This document shows, piece by piece, positions 9,356 through 18,587 of a stretch of DNA of 64,000 nt (position 1 is its first letter; every line of letters starts with the position of its first letter). The notes under the pieces are model-generated. The model was given only the letters and a program-made list of their open reading frames with translations. It was not told the origin of the DNA and made no database searches. The position numbers and the translations under genes were made by a program. The stretch lies in the NCBI RefSeq assembly GCF_024296865.1, contig NZ_CP101134.1, forward strand, positions 2,666,001 to 2,730,000, given 5' to 3'. This stretch comes from Sphingobacterium sp. LZ7M1 (lineage in GTDB: Bacteria > Bacteroidota > Bacteroidia > Sphingobacteriales > Sphingobacteriaceae).

Positions 9356-10291
9356 TCAATTCAATAACTGACCGATAAAACTTCTTTTATTAATCAACCT
9401 CAACTCCTCCAAACTACTTAAAAGAGACCTATCCCCCGACGTCAACTTAATGAGTTTATAGTTTGATTGACTTGCGTCCAAACGAGTTAGGGCATAAGAA
9501 ATTACATTAGAATTCCATTCATAGTGATTTTGTAAAAAAAATGCATTTGCCTCTGCTTTACGTAGATATAAATTATATCCAAGTGTGTTTCTTTGAGCAA
9601 TTTGACATGCCAGGTAAACCAATAAATATGATGGAGGCTCAATATTCTTTTGGATAATGGCGTAATCCTCCCTCTCCTGCAGCATCTTAAAGTACTGGGG
9701 ACTCCCCATATCCCTTAATGGACTAAGTACATCCAGCCAATCTTTTATAAATTTATTGCCAACCTGAGAGGCTAAAAACCAAGTTTCAATTACCGGAAAG
9801 TTGTTATCATAGGTATTTACCGATCTATAATAACCAATGACATCATATTTGTTTCTTAATGGCTCCTGGTATATCCAGTTTAAACTTTCTTGTAAGATGA
9901 TAGTAGCATCCATCCATACACCTCCATACCGAAACAACAATTCTAATCTCATTAAATCGGTCTTATTTGGTATAGGAACTTCCGCATGGCAATAAAAATC
10001 AGGCAGATAATTTTTAATAGTATGACTAGATAGAACCTTTACTTCAAAATCGGGATTAAGTTTAATTATTTTTTCTACTGACCCTTTTACAATTTGCGGC
10101 AACTCATCTTCTTCCCAATAGATCCAGATTAATTTCGGAATATCATCTCTTCTCTCCTGAGATTGGCATATTTCAATTACCGCTTCCTCATTGGAGAATA
10201 GCGGGAGATTGAAAATCCTCCTGCTATATCCAGCAGCAAGGCATCGCAGAACCTTTGGATATTTTGAGAGATTAAGCGGCATAAAGTTCAA
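9356..10291 (-). CDS. Capsular polysaccharide synthesis/DXD-sugar transferase (GT32-like)
   Basis: This 311-residue protein carries KLIWIYWEEDELPQIVK, then TDLMRLELLFRYGGVWMDATI with the family's DxxR, GG and D-A-T residues, DVIGYYRS, FPVIETWFLAS and a terminal RSFIGQLLN. It is the upstream partner of a tandem duplicated pair. Its start lies about 20 bp inside the end of the preceding GT2 gene; the Met three codons downstream is an alternative start that would shorten the overlap. Function: transfer of one sugar during polysaccharide repeat-unit synthesis, specificity not readable. Confidence 0.85.
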   Translation of the reverse strand: MNFMPLNLSKYPKVLRCLAAGYSRRIFNLPLFSNEEAVIEICQSQERRDDIPKLIWIYWEEDELPQIVKGSVEKIIKLNPDFEVKVLSSHTIKNYLPDFYCHAEVPIPNKTDLMRLELLFRYGGVWMDATIILQESLNWIYQEPLRNKYDVIGYYRSVNTYDNNFPVIETWFLASQVGNKFIKDWLDVLSPLRDMGSPQYFKMLQEREDYAIIQKNIEPPSYLLVYLACQIAQRNTLGYNLYLRKAEANAFFLQNHYEWNSNVISYALTRLDASQSNYKLIKLTSGDRSLLSSLEELRLINKRSFIGQLLN

Positions 10292-11243
10292 GGTTTGAAA
10301 AGATCATTGCGATTATGGCAGCTCTTTTAAATGAAATTTTGGTAGCCAACCTTTTTATTAAATAGGCAGCATTACTAGGAGAAATCTTAACCATGATCTT
10401 GAAAAGGTCCATAAACTCTTTCCCAGACAAAGCCGATATACCTATATCCTCAGAAATCCTCTGGCTCTGAAGAACAAAATTGTTTTTAATATTATTGTCT
10501 TTTGTGTAGTTTTTTAGATTTAAAACAGCCTTCAATACATGGATGGATTGGAAATAGATAGATTTCTTCCCAAAAATAGAAATATTAGACATCCTATAAA
10601 CCGCCATAAATTGCGGTAAATAGCCATATTTGCCCATTTCACCATTTAGAAACCACAATACATAATCCCCAACAAGTGAATGTTCTAAAAGATCTATAGA
10701 TTTTAAGTTATTCCTACAGAGTACAGAAGGAGTATGGATAAAATTACCGTTTGATATCTCTTCAATAGTTTTTTTACAACTTTCCTCCTCTTTATTCAAG
10801 GTTTCATGCATAAAGCGACCCTCCTCATTCTCATATAGTAGAACTCTATGGTATACAAGGTTACAATCTTGATTTTCATTCAGGTAATCAACCTGCCTCT
10901 GGATTTTTTTCACATCGATCCAATAGTCATCACCTTCACAAACTGCGATAAACTCTCCTTTCGCTTGCTTAAAGGTCCAAATAAAGTTTTTAATGGAACC
11001 TTTATTAACTTCATGGTTATAATACCTAATAATAACATTAGGCGGACAGGGATTCTCTTTTATATATTTCTCGACCACCTGGTGAGTATTATCTGGTGAT
11101 TTATCATTCGAAATGATTAATTCAATAACACCATTAAACTCCTGACTAACAACCCCATTGATTGCTTTTAAAATAAAATCTTCATGTCCGTATGTAGTCA
11201 TTACAACTGAAACATCTACATTTCCTTGTTTATTTTCGTCCAT
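10272..11243 (-). CDS. GT2-family glycosyltransferase
   Basis: A 323-residue GT2 enzyme with VSVVMTTYGHEDFILKAING, ELIISNDKSPDNT, HEVNKGSIKNFIWTFKQAKG and EFIAVCEGDDYWID. The EGDDYW motif is the form seen in many Bacteroidota GT2 proteins. The C-terminus is predicted helical and mildly hydrophobic, which may help it associate with the membrane. The gap to the upstream WbqC-family gene is 106 bp, one of the larger spaces in the locus, so an internal promoter upstream is possible but no clear -7/-33 pair was found. Confidence 0.9.
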   Translation of the reverse strand: MDENKQGNVDVSVVMTTYGHEDFILKAINGVVSQEFNGVIELIISNDKSPDNTHQVVEKYIKENPCPPNVIIRYYNHEVNKGSIKNFIWTFKQAKGEFIAVCEGDDYWIDVKKIQRQVDYLNENQDCNLVYHRVLLYENEEGRFMHETLNKEEESCKKTIEEISNGNFIHTPSVLCRNNLKSIDLLEHSLVGDYVLWFLNGEMGKYGYLPQFMAVYRMSNISIFGKKSIYFQSIHVLKAVLNLKNYTKDNNIKNNFVLQSQRISEDIGISALSGKEFMDLFKIMVKISPSNAAYLIKRLATKISFKRAAIIAMIFSNLELYAA

Positions 11244-11349
11244 AGTTAAATTCTCAATAGGCTTCCGTCATGAAACAAAAACCTATTATTTGATAAATAG
11301 TTACTACTTATGTTAAAATTGTTGTTTGTTTGGTGTAATTAAAGGGGAT

Positions 11350-12072
11350 CTAAATAAATTCAAATTGATCTAACATATTATGGATTTCTTCTTTTGTATT
11401 GGACATCAGCGCATCCAAAATGGACAATCCTGGTTCAAATTCTCTGTATCCTTGTTTATATTCCTGAAGATTGATTTGATGAAAATACATATCAATATCA
11501 GCATTGAAATATTTTGTTCGATCGAAGAAACTCATACCTCCAATAGGATTAATGTAAGTGAGCTTTGCTCCTAATCTTTTACAGATATTTAATGCCCATT
11601 CATCTGAATCTTGAGGTTGATCAATTTTAATTCCCATTTCTGAAAAAATTGATATATCACGCTCCATATCCAAATACTTACATATTTCAGTAAGGACATG
11701 GCGGTTCAATGAAGTGATATTATCAAAATCTTTTGAAAATGTCTTTCTCAAAAAATCCATCACTAACTCGTAATTCGGCGCAATTTTCTTATAGATTTGA
11801 AATTGTGCTAGTATTTTCTCTTTCCAAGGTTTAGTGTTATCTAAAACACAATCTTTAATTAAGGTAGATCTTCCATTTTCTTTTTTCAATGGAACCTGGA
11901 TATACAACCATCCTTCCTTTTGCTTTAAAATCCGATTTCTTTCTATCCAACCCCGTCTAATGAATTGGACGGTGTCCAAGAGAATAAACCTATCAGTATG
12001 TTTGATCAAACTGATATATCCTAAATAAGGAAAGAAATATGGCTGCATTATACCTATTTTTTTTCTAAGCAT
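11350..12072 (-). CDS. WbqC-family protein
   Basis: A 240-residue protein that begins KKIGIMQPYFFPYLGYISLI and continues TDRFILLDTVQFIRRGWIERNRIL; the IxQPxxxPxxGY and D-x2-Q-(F/Y)-x-R-x-(G/W)-x2-R-N blocks are the signature of the WbqC-like family. Members sit in O-antigen and glycan loci, commonly next to sugar aminotransferases; their chemical role is not settled to my knowledge (amide or acyl transfer has been suggested). Here the neighbours upstream in the transcript are a NeuD-like acetyltransferase and a DegT aminotransferase, which supports a role in decorating an amino sugar. Assignment to family is firm, biochemical role is inference. Confidence 0.85.
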   Translation of the reverse strand: MLRKKIGIMQPYFFPYLGYISLIKHTDRFILLDTVQFIRRGWIERNRILKQKEGWLYIQVPLKKENGRSTLIKDCVLDNTKPWKEKILAQFQIYKKIAPNYELVMDFLRKTFSKDFDNITSLNRHVLTEICKYLDMERDISIFSEMGIKIDQPQDSDEWALNICKRLGAKLTYINPIGGMSFFDRTKYFNADIDMYFHQINLQEYKQGYREFEPGLSILDALMSNTKEEIHNMLDQFEFI

Positions 12073-12202
12073 AATGAACTTGTTCTAAGATGTTACTATT
12101 ATTAGCGTGTGTTTAGTGTGTGTGATTTTTTCGAGTACTATATCCCTTTTTATATCATATCACATTTGTTTTAAATTATAAATTTTATTCTAACTATTAA
12201 CC

Positions 12203-12844
12203 TTAATAATAATTGTTGGTTTTTATTATTTTCCCTGGCACACCCACAACTGTACTGCCATCCGGAATATCTCTATTTATCACTGAACCTGCCCCTACTA
12301 CCACTCTCTTTCCGATTGTGACATTTGGCAGGATGGTACAATTTGTTCCTAAGAAGCTCAATTCACCTATTTTACAATGTCCTGAAATCGCAGTTCCAGG
12401 GCATACTTCAACAAAGTCATCAATTATCACATCATGTCCAATCGATGCCATTTGATTGATTAAAACTCCTTTCCCAATCTTAACATCATTGGTAATGACT
12501 GAATTCAACATTACATTTACCCCTTCTGAAACCTCCACCCCAAAAGAACCAATCTTACTGGTCTGGGAAATCAATGAATGGGGTATCCCTCCTGCTTCAA
12601 CAAATTTTCTGAACGCTCCAGCTCTTAATAATGGCCCACCTAATCCTAAAACAAACTTCTTATCGACCTTTGCAAAATAATCACTTGCTTCACTTAGGTT
12701 TCGCAGGACTAAAAACTCATTATATAGCTTATCAGGTAAATCAGATGATACATCATCATAAAATACGATATTACTCTTATTTACTGTTTCCAAACAAACC
12801 TCCAAAACTTCTTTTGCAAGGCCTTTGGCTCCAAATATTAACAT
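12203..12844 (-). CDS. PglD/NeuD-like sugar O/N-acetyltransferase
   Basis: A 213-residue two-domain protein. The N-terminal 70 residues (MLIFGAKGLAKEVLEVCLET) form the Rossmann-like PglD_N nucleotide-sugar binding domain; the rest is a left-handed beta-helix with hexapeptides (VNVMLNSVITNDVKIGKGVLI..., GHDVIIDDFVEV) and the VVGVPGKII cap. Relatives acetylate the 4-amino group of UDP- or dTDP-amino sugars using acetyl-CoA. It is 3 bp downstream of the DegT aminotransferase, so the two probably act in sequence: transamination then N-acylation. Substrate is inference. Confidence 0.85.
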   Translation of the reverse strand: MLIFGAKGLAKEVLEVCLETVNKSNIVFYDDVSSDLPDKLYNEFLVLRNLSEASDYFAKVDKKFVLGLGGPLLRAGAFRKFVEAGGIPHSLISQTSKIGSFGVEVSEGVNVMLNSVITNDVKIGKGVLINQMASIGHDVIIDDFVEVCPGTAISGHCKIGELSFLGTNCTILPNVTIGKRVVVGAGSVINRDIPDGSTVVGVPGKIIKTNNYY

Positions 12845-12847
12845 GTA

Positions 12848-13930
12848 CTAATTGTTTTGACTTCTTAAAATAATGCGGCAAATCCAATCCACCTCATCAT
12901 CTGTCAATTCATAGTACAATGGTAAACATAAAACCCTTTTCGCTATGTCATCAGTAACCTTCATTGATACTGGATCAAGATAAGGTAGACTTGAAGACAA
13001 GCTAGGGTAAAAATACCTTCTTGTGAAAATTTCAAATGTATCCAAAGTGGATTTGATTTTTAATAATAGATCTTCTGATTCTATTACATAAACCAAATAT
13101 GCACCATTTTGGTTTGAATTTTCATGCCAAACGGGTACTGTTGCTTTAAAATTCTTTAGATTTTCGGAATATCGCTGTATTATTTCTAAGCGTCGGCTGA
13201 TAATCTTGTCCAACCACTTAAAGTTGACCAAGCCCATGGCTGCATGGAATTCCGAATTTTTACCGTTTAACCCCAATTCAGAAAAACTGCTATATCCAGA
13301 GATTCCAAAATTTCTCATGTAAGCGATTTTCTTCAACAAATCTGGGTCCTTTGTAACAACCAATCCGCCTTCTATACTGTGATAAAGCTTTGTGGCATGC
13401 AAACTACAAGTACTGATATCACCATATTCAAAAATTGATTTACCATTCACTTTTACTCCAAATGCATGTGCCCCATCGTATATCACCTTTAAATTATGCT
13501 TTTTGGCAATTTTTTCAATAGCTTCAACATCACATGGATTTCCATAAACATGGGTAGCCAATATAGCACTTGTATCTGGTCCGATTGCCTCTTCAATTTT
13601 TTTGGGGTCTATATTCAAAGTTTTAGGATCAATGTCCACAAACTTAGGTGTACAGCCCTCCCAAACAATGGAAGACGTAGTGGCAACGAATGAAAAAGGG
13701 GTGGTTATGATTTCTCCGGTTAAGTCTAAGGCTTTGATTGCCAATTGAAGTGCTACTGTACCATTAGTAACATATAATAAATGGTTTACATCGAAATAAT
13801 CCTTCAGCTCCATCTCCAGTTTACTGGCAAGAGGACCCATATTTGTAAGCCAATTCCTAGACCAAATACTGTCCAAGTATTGCTTATAATCTTCTATTGG
13901 AGGTAAAAATGGTTTTGTTACAGGTATCAT
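12848..13930 (-). CDS. DegT/DnrJ/EryC1/StrS-family nucleotide-sugar aminotransferase (VioA-like)
   Basis: A 360-residue PLP enzyme. It shows the family's substrate loop (NWLTNMGP, about 26-33), VTNGTVALQLAI, TPFSFVATTSSI, YDGAHAFG (PLP-binding Asp about 152) and CSLHATKLYHSIEGG with the Schiff-base Lys near residue 181. The HATK-x-(F/Y)-x3-EGG version of the lysine motif resembles VioA-type enzymes that make dTDP-4-amino-4,6-dideoxyglucose. It should convert a 4-keto (or 3-keto) nucleotide sugar to the amino sugar with glutamate as donor. No dedicated dehydratase is visible in the window, so the keto-sugar must come from elsewhere. Confidence 0.9.
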   Translation of the reverse strand: MIPVTKPFLPPIEDYKQYLDSIWSRNWLTNMGPLASKLEMELKDYFDVNHLLYVTNGTVALQLAIKALDLTGEIITTPFSFVATTSSIVWEGCTPKFVDIDPKTLNIDPKKIEEAIGPDTSAILATHVYGNPCDVEAIEKIAKKHNLKVIYDGAHAFGVKVNGKSIFEYGDISTCSLHATKLYHSIEGGLVVTKDPDLLKKIAYMRNFGISGYSSFSELGLNGKNSEFHAAMGLVNFKWLDKIISRRLEIIQRYSENLKNFKATVPVWHENSNQNGAYLVYVIESEDLLLKIKSTLDTFEIFTRRYFYPSLSSSLPYLDPVSMKVTDDIAKRVLCLPLYYELTDDEVDWICRIILRSQNN

Positions 13931-13991
13931 CTAATTAATTTCGAGTTGGAAAATTAAATAAATGATACCTTTTTTTATTGAAAAGCCTTAA

Positions 13992-15092
13992 TTAATCTTT
14001 TGTTTGTAGGACATCCTTTACAACCTCTAGATATTTATGACCGAATTTTAAATCTGGCTCCAAATGGTTGCCTTCAGCCCATTCATTCCAAGATTTAATA
14101 AAAACGATCTGATTCTCGGGATCATATTTTTTCACCATCTTGACCGCATTGACCATTGCCTTCTTAAATAGTTCAGGCGTAGAATCATGAAGTATAAATC
14201 CATTTAATCCGCTTCTTGGGCTGTTATCCCAATTTGGAATCACGGTTGGATAATAAATATTGTTGCCCGAATTCTCATCAAACTCTTGAATAGCATCCTT
14301 ATAGTTATAAATCCTAACAGGACGCTTAAATATTTTTTTATAATACTTATTTAATCTACTTGTCTTCGCTCTCCTATATATGTCAACAAATTTATTTGCA
14401 GATCTTAAATAAGAATCCTTTGTATGAACCGCAGGAGTTAGAGCATCAAATCCGTACTTTTCAGTATCCCAATCTGGATCGACATTAGTCGCAACTAAAT
14501 GAATGCCTTCGAGACCATTCTCGGTAGCTAATCTTCTAAATGTGGAAACAAACAACGGCAAATCAGGAATTTCCATTGGTTTATAAACCATAAATAATGG
14601 TTTCCCATCAACCTTAAAATATCGTTTGTCCTTAAATGCAGGTAATATGCTATTGAAATGATCGATATAATCTTGCTCTCCAGGATAAACCTGTTCAACT
14701 AGAATAGTTTTGGGATTACCATGCCAGATTCCGCTCCAGGTTTCATTTGCCCAGGCTAGACAAAAAGGGAAATCTGGGGTACCCGATTCCAAAACCTCTT
14801 GAAATGGCCGTTCCAATATCCGGCGCCCATTCCCAAACCAATAATGCCAATAACAAAACGCAGAAATACCATATTTCTTTGCCAAATCTGCCTGCGCAAT
14901 CCGTGCCTCAGAAAGACGTAAGTCGTAGAAACCCAAGTCGGCAGGAATATGTGGTTGATAGTGTCCCGGAAACATTGGTTTTGCTTTTGCAACATTTGTC
15001 CATTCTGTAAAACCTTTCCCCCACCATTCATCATTTTCTTTAATTGGATGAAATTGTGGAAGATAGAATGCGATTGCCTTTACTTTCCCCAT
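13992..15092 (-). CDS. Glycoside hydrolase 99-like / WbsX-like protein
   Basis: A 366-residue protein starting VKAIAFYLPQFHPIKENDEWWGKGFTEW, the strongly conserved opening of the WbsX-like family, which has a GH99-related TIM-barrel. Further landmarks are FCYWHYWFGNGRRILERPF, FCLAWANETWSGIWHG and the C-terminal FIKSWNEWAEGNHLEPD, where the acidic residues of the GH99-like active site lie. WbsX homologues are regular residents of O-antigen loci; some are proposed glycosidases or transferases, none is proven for this subfamily as far as I know. No signal peptide is evident, suggesting a cytoplasmic role in the pathway. Confidence 0.88.
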   Translation of the reverse strand: MGKVKAIAFYLPQFHPIKENDEWWGKGFTEWTNVAKAKPMFPGHYQPHIPADLGFYDLRLSEARIAQADLAKKYGISAFCYWHYWFGNGRRILERPFQEVLESGTPDFPFCLAWANETWSGIWHGNPKTILVEQVYPGEQDYIDHFNSILPAFKDKRYFKVDGKPLFMVYKPMEIPDLPLFVSTFRRLATENGLEGIHLVATNVDPDWDTEKYGFDALTPAVHTKDSYLRSANKFVDIYRRAKTSRLNKYYKKIFKRPVRIYNYKDAIQEFDENSGNNIYYPTVIPNWDNSPRSGLNGFILHDSTPELFKKAMVNAVKMVKKYDPENQIVFIKSWNEWAEGNHLEPDLKFGHKYLEVVKDVLQTKD

Positions 15093-15140
15093 GATGTATT
15101 AACTAATAGGTAAATGAATAAAATAGTTCAGTTTTGTTGA

Positions 15141-16163
15141 TTAAATCTCCCTAAGTCGCTGTTTCTCAATAACTTTATTGTACCTAAATAAAATACCAAG
15201 AAATTTACGCCAAATGAATAAGGATCTACCAAAAATCGCGCCTGAAATGGTTAAATAGTAGAAAAATGGCTTATAAAATTTCAAAATTCCTTGGGTGTTC
15301 AAAGCCTTCCGAATACAGGTGTTTAAACTTGCAATAAAATATTCCTGATTTTCGGGAGAAATAGTCATTAATTTCACATGAGAATACTGTTTTAGAATTC
15401 CAAAATTGTCAACTTCCTTATAGCTTGAATCAATATCTTGAAGAAAACTGTCCAAAATAAAGAACTGATCCACTAATCTCCGTCTTTCATTTTGTACAGA
15501 AATAGTAACTGAATTAGGATTATGTCTATAGAAATAAGTTTCTCTGAAATTGAAGGCTAAACTTTTTATGTACTTCCTTAAATGATAGGTCCACAGCACA
15601 TCTTCATTCACAATACCCTCCATGAAGTAGATTTCATGCCTCTTTAAGATATCCAAGCGAATAAGCTTATTGCAAGGTGAAATAGGTAAGCTATTGAAAA
15701 TGTTTGACCGGACCCAATGTATGTCACAAGAATAATCTGGATATCCTTTACCAGAGATTTTCAGAACATGGTTGATATTTGCAACCTCACTTAAAATTTC
15801 CCCTTGAACGATATCGACACCTGGATGTTTAAATACATGGTATACCAACTCATCGATACAAGTTGAAGAAATTGCATCATCACTATCTAAGAAATAAATA
15901 TAATCGGACTGGCTTTCTCTGATCCCTCGATTCCTAGTTCCTGAAGCCCCTAGGTTTTTATCATTCTTGAGCAACTTAAAATTGATTGGTCCATTATAGC
16001 TATCAATTTTCTTTTGAAGAATATCAAAGCTTGCATCAGTACTCCCATCGTCAATGAACATGCAGGTCAAATAAGGATAATTCTGAAGAGCAACCGACTC
16101 AAAACACTCTCTGATGTACTTTTCAACATTAAAAACCGGAACAATTACTGTTACTTGGATCAT
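15141..16163 (-). CDS. GT2-family glycosyltransferase
   Basis: A 340-residue GT2 enzyme: MIQVTVIVPVFNVEKYIREC, FIDDGSTDASFDIL, NLGASGTRNRGI and YIYFLDSDDAISS give the complete donor- and metal-binding core in the first 105 residues. The ENQEYF/GRSLFIWRKF tail is basic and hydrophobic, a likely peripheral membrane anchor. The core resembles capsular beta-glycosyltransferases. It lies 48 bp upstream of the WbsX-like gene in the transcript and probably adds an early sugar to the unit primed by the MraY-like enzyme, although the order of action cannot be derived from gene order. Confidence 0.9.
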   Translation of the reverse strand: MIQVTVIVPVFNVEKYIRECFESVALQNYPYLTCMFIDDGSTDASFDILQKKIDSYNGPINFKLLKNDKNLGASGTRNRGIRESQSDYIYFLDSDDAISSTCIDELVYHVFKHPGVDIVQGEILSEVANINHVLKISGKGYPDYSCDIHWVRSNIFNSLPISPCNKLIRLDILKRHEIYFMEGIVNEDVLWTYHLRKYIKSLAFNFRETYFYRHNPNSVTISVQNERRRLVDQFFILDSFLQDIDSSYKEVDNFGILKQYSHVKLMTISPENQEYFIASLNTCIRKALNTQGILKFYKPFFYYLTISGAIFGRSLFIWRKFLGILFRYNKVIEKQRLREI

Positions 16164-16279
16164 GGGTCCAATATAGGGATATATTAATAAATTGTAAAAT
16201 ATTAGGACAATATTTTAATTACAATTTTCTAATAATTCACACAAAAGAACTATGCTAATTTTTACTCTACCGAAAACCC

Positions 16280-17173
16280 TTATTTTATCTTTAAACTTAA
16301 GCCAATTGAATATAACCGAAAATACACAGTACCTAATAGACCAAACAAGGAATAAATCTCCGATATATAGTCTAACCCGACTTCAAATTTATACTTTCTT
16401 ATTGCAATTAAAAAGTCCCTCTTATCTTGGACCCCCCTATTGCTATGGATCAATAGCTGTGCAAAATCCTTCAAATACTTTTTTGTAGCATCCGACTTTT
16501 CAACGTGATTCTTTTCAGAACCGGAGGTACTGTTTCTAAAAACCCTCACTACCACACTGGAATCACTGATGAAGTAAATTTTATTGAATCCTGACATACT
16601 CAAGATCAAAAAATCATCTGTGTGCCAAGCTAGAGGATAAATTTCAAAACCGACATCATTAAACCTTTCTCTCCTAAAAACATGCTCACTTAGGCTACTG
16701 TTCAGTCCTCCCGCAATCTTTCTTAATATTAGATTATAGGTGTCATAGTAACCAGTTCTAAATCCATTATAAAACCTAACTTCCTTGTCACCTACAAAAT
16801 CAAGGATTGTATTAAATTTTAACACATGACAGCAAGAATCGATGAAGGCTAAATTCTTATAAAACTCTTCTACAAAGTTTGAGGAAATGGAATCGTCATC
16901 ACCCAATATTTGAAACCAAGGCTCTTTAACCTCAGTCAAAATTCTCATCCATTGAAAAGCCAAATTTTTCCCACCTAAGTTGTCGGAATAATTGAAATAG
17001 AAATACTGGTCTGATGATAAATATTTTTCGATGATAGGTAAAGGGTCATCCGGACTTAAATCGTTTCCTATGTAAACAGAAAACCTCTTATTGCTTTGGT
17101 TAGCTAAAGATTTTATACATTCTTCAAAATAATCAATCTTGAAATAAGGAATTACTATTGCTAATTCGTTCAT
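16280..17173 (-). CDS. GT2-family glycosyltransferase
   Basis: A 297-residue GT2 enzyme with MNELAIVIPYFKIDYFEECIKS, VYIGNDLSPDDPLPII, NLGGKNLAFQWMRIL and WFQILGDDDSISSNF. The GNDxSPDDP and GDDDSI forms are typical of the subfamily frequent in Bacteroidota polysaccharide loci. Its start codon overlaps the stop of the upstream flippase gene by 4 bp, indicating translational coupling to that flippase rather than to the second one. Donor unknown. Confidence 0.88.
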   Translation of the reverse strand: MNELAIVIPYFKIDYFEECIKSLANQSNKRFSVYIGNDLSPDDPLPIIEKYLSSDQYFYFNYSDNLGGKNLAFQWMRILTEVKEPWFQILGDDDSISSNFVEEFYKNLAFIDSCCHVLKFNTILDFVGDKEVRFYNGFRTGYYDTYNLILRKIAGGLNSSLSEHVFRRERFNDVGFEIYPLAWHTDDFLILSMSGFNKIYFISDSSVVVRVFRNSTSGSEKNHVEKSDATKKYLKDFAQLLIHSNRGVQDKRDFLIAIRKYKFEVGLDYISEIYSLFGLLGTVYFRLYSIGLSLKIK

Positions 17174-18579
17174 CTCAGGAGCTTAACTTTTAAAATGGTT
17201 TCCTTATAACCAAGGCGCAAAATCTTCAAATAGCTGGTTGAAAACTCTTGACATACCAGTAGTGGCCACTTCCAATTCGCATAAGCCAATTGTACTATCC
17301 CTTGGACTAGAATTAACCCTAAAACTCCAAACGAAAGATAATTTAGAACCAGGAAATCACCGATTGCAACAAAAAATCCTGCAATGATGGACGACTTCAA
17401 AAAAGGAACTTCATTTTTGGTCACTATCAAAGTTCCAAAGTTGGAATGGTTATTTTCTAAAATGACAACTAAACAATATGCCATCATGATATAGGCATTT
17501 GGCAAAACTGCATTAGAACCTATAAATTCAAGTACCATTGGGCCCAAGAAAATCAAAAAAGAGGCCCCCATAATGAATAAGGAAAGATACACGAACAATG
17601 CAAAGGAGAAAGTTTGCATCACCTCCTTTGATTTCCCTGAGATTCGCAGCGAAGCAAATGTAGGGTTATAACTGTTGATCAATGTTCCTGAAACCACCCC
17701 TATAATACCCACCAATTGGATTAACAGACCATAAGATGCGACCTCCTCACTGCTCAGGTATAAACCTGCTAAAAACATACTGAGGTTATTTATGGCATAT
17801 GCAGAGATAAACACCAATCCCAATCTACTTGAATTGTGCCAAATCTTTAGAAACAAATCCTTTCTTTCTTCAGGCTTTGGTTTTATCCCTTTCAGCTTTT
17901 CTTTGAAATCACGGTCATAAAAGAACCGGTAAGAAATGAATCTATATACAAAGGTGGAACATAGACTGGAAATCGCCACTCCAAAAAGTCCATAGCCCAT
18001 GTACAAAAAGGAGATGGCTAGAGAAATATAGACAACTTTGGAGATGATCCCGGCAATTTTGGCTTTGCGGATCAATCCTCGTCCTATCAATAAAGAATCA
18101 AAATAGGTAAAATAGAAACTCAGAAAGATGGAAATAATGGTAAATATCCAAATCCAGATCACATGGTTCACACTTGTAAAACCGTTGGTGACACTGTAGA
18201 TATACCAGGTCCCAAACGTACAAAGAACTATCCCAGAAAAAATAGCAATCCGTAGATACACGAATTTAGCCGTATTGATCATATTGGCGAGAAGATTATA
18301 ATTAATCTCTCCTAATCCATTTACATCTTGGATACCCTTTTTTTGAATTTCTTGGGCCCCACTAAATACATAGGTAATATTCCTTCCGAACTGCGGTGCA
18401 AAACCAAAATCGAACAAAGCAACCATGGACCCCAAGGATCCAATCAAGTAGTTTAATGCAATTTCCTCTGTTGAAAGTAATCTTAAAATAATAGGAAGGA
18501 TGAAAATACCTGAAGCTATTCCAAAAAATTGCGCTAAATAACTCCAAATAACATCCTTTTTGGTCAATTTAACGCCCAT
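17170..18579 (-). CDS. Wzx-type oligosaccharide flippase (first of two)
   Basis: A 469-residue integral membrane protein with about 12-14 hydrophobic segments and an N-terminus (KKDVIWSYLAQFFGIASGIFILPIIL) of the polysaccharide-biosynthesis/MOP flippase type. The family moves undecaprenyl-pyrophosphate-linked repeat units from the cytoplasmic to the periplasmic leaflet. It is coupled by a 4-bp overlap to the following GT2 gene and follows a second flippase gene by 8 bp. The two flippases show little evident similarity beyond general layout, so this is not a recent tandem copy. Which of the two serves the main polymer is unresolved. Confidence 0.85.
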   Translation of the reverse strand: MGVKLTKKDVIWSYLAQFFGIASGIFILPIILRLLSTEEIALNYLIGSLGSMVALFDFGFAPQFGRNITYVFSGAQEIQKKGIQDVNGLGEINYNLLANMINTAKFVYLRIAIFSGIVLCTFGTWYIYSVTNGFTSVNHVIWIWIFTIISIFLSFYFTYFDSLLIGRGLIRKAKIAGIISKVVYISLAISFLYMGYGLFGVAISSLCSTFVYRFISYRFFYDRDFKEKLKGIKPKPEERKDLFLKIWHNSSRLGLVFISAYAINNLSMFLAGLYLSSEEVASYGLLIQLVGIIGVVSGTLINSYNPTFASLRISGKSKEVMQTFSFALFVYLSLFIMGASFLIFLGPMVLEFIGSNAVLPNAYIMMAYCLVVILENNHSNFGTLIVTKNEVPFLKSSIIAGFFVAIGDFLVLNYLSFGVLGLILVQGIVQLAYANWKWPLLVCQEFSTSYLKILRLGYKETILKVKLLR

Positions 18580-18587
18580 AAAGTTGT

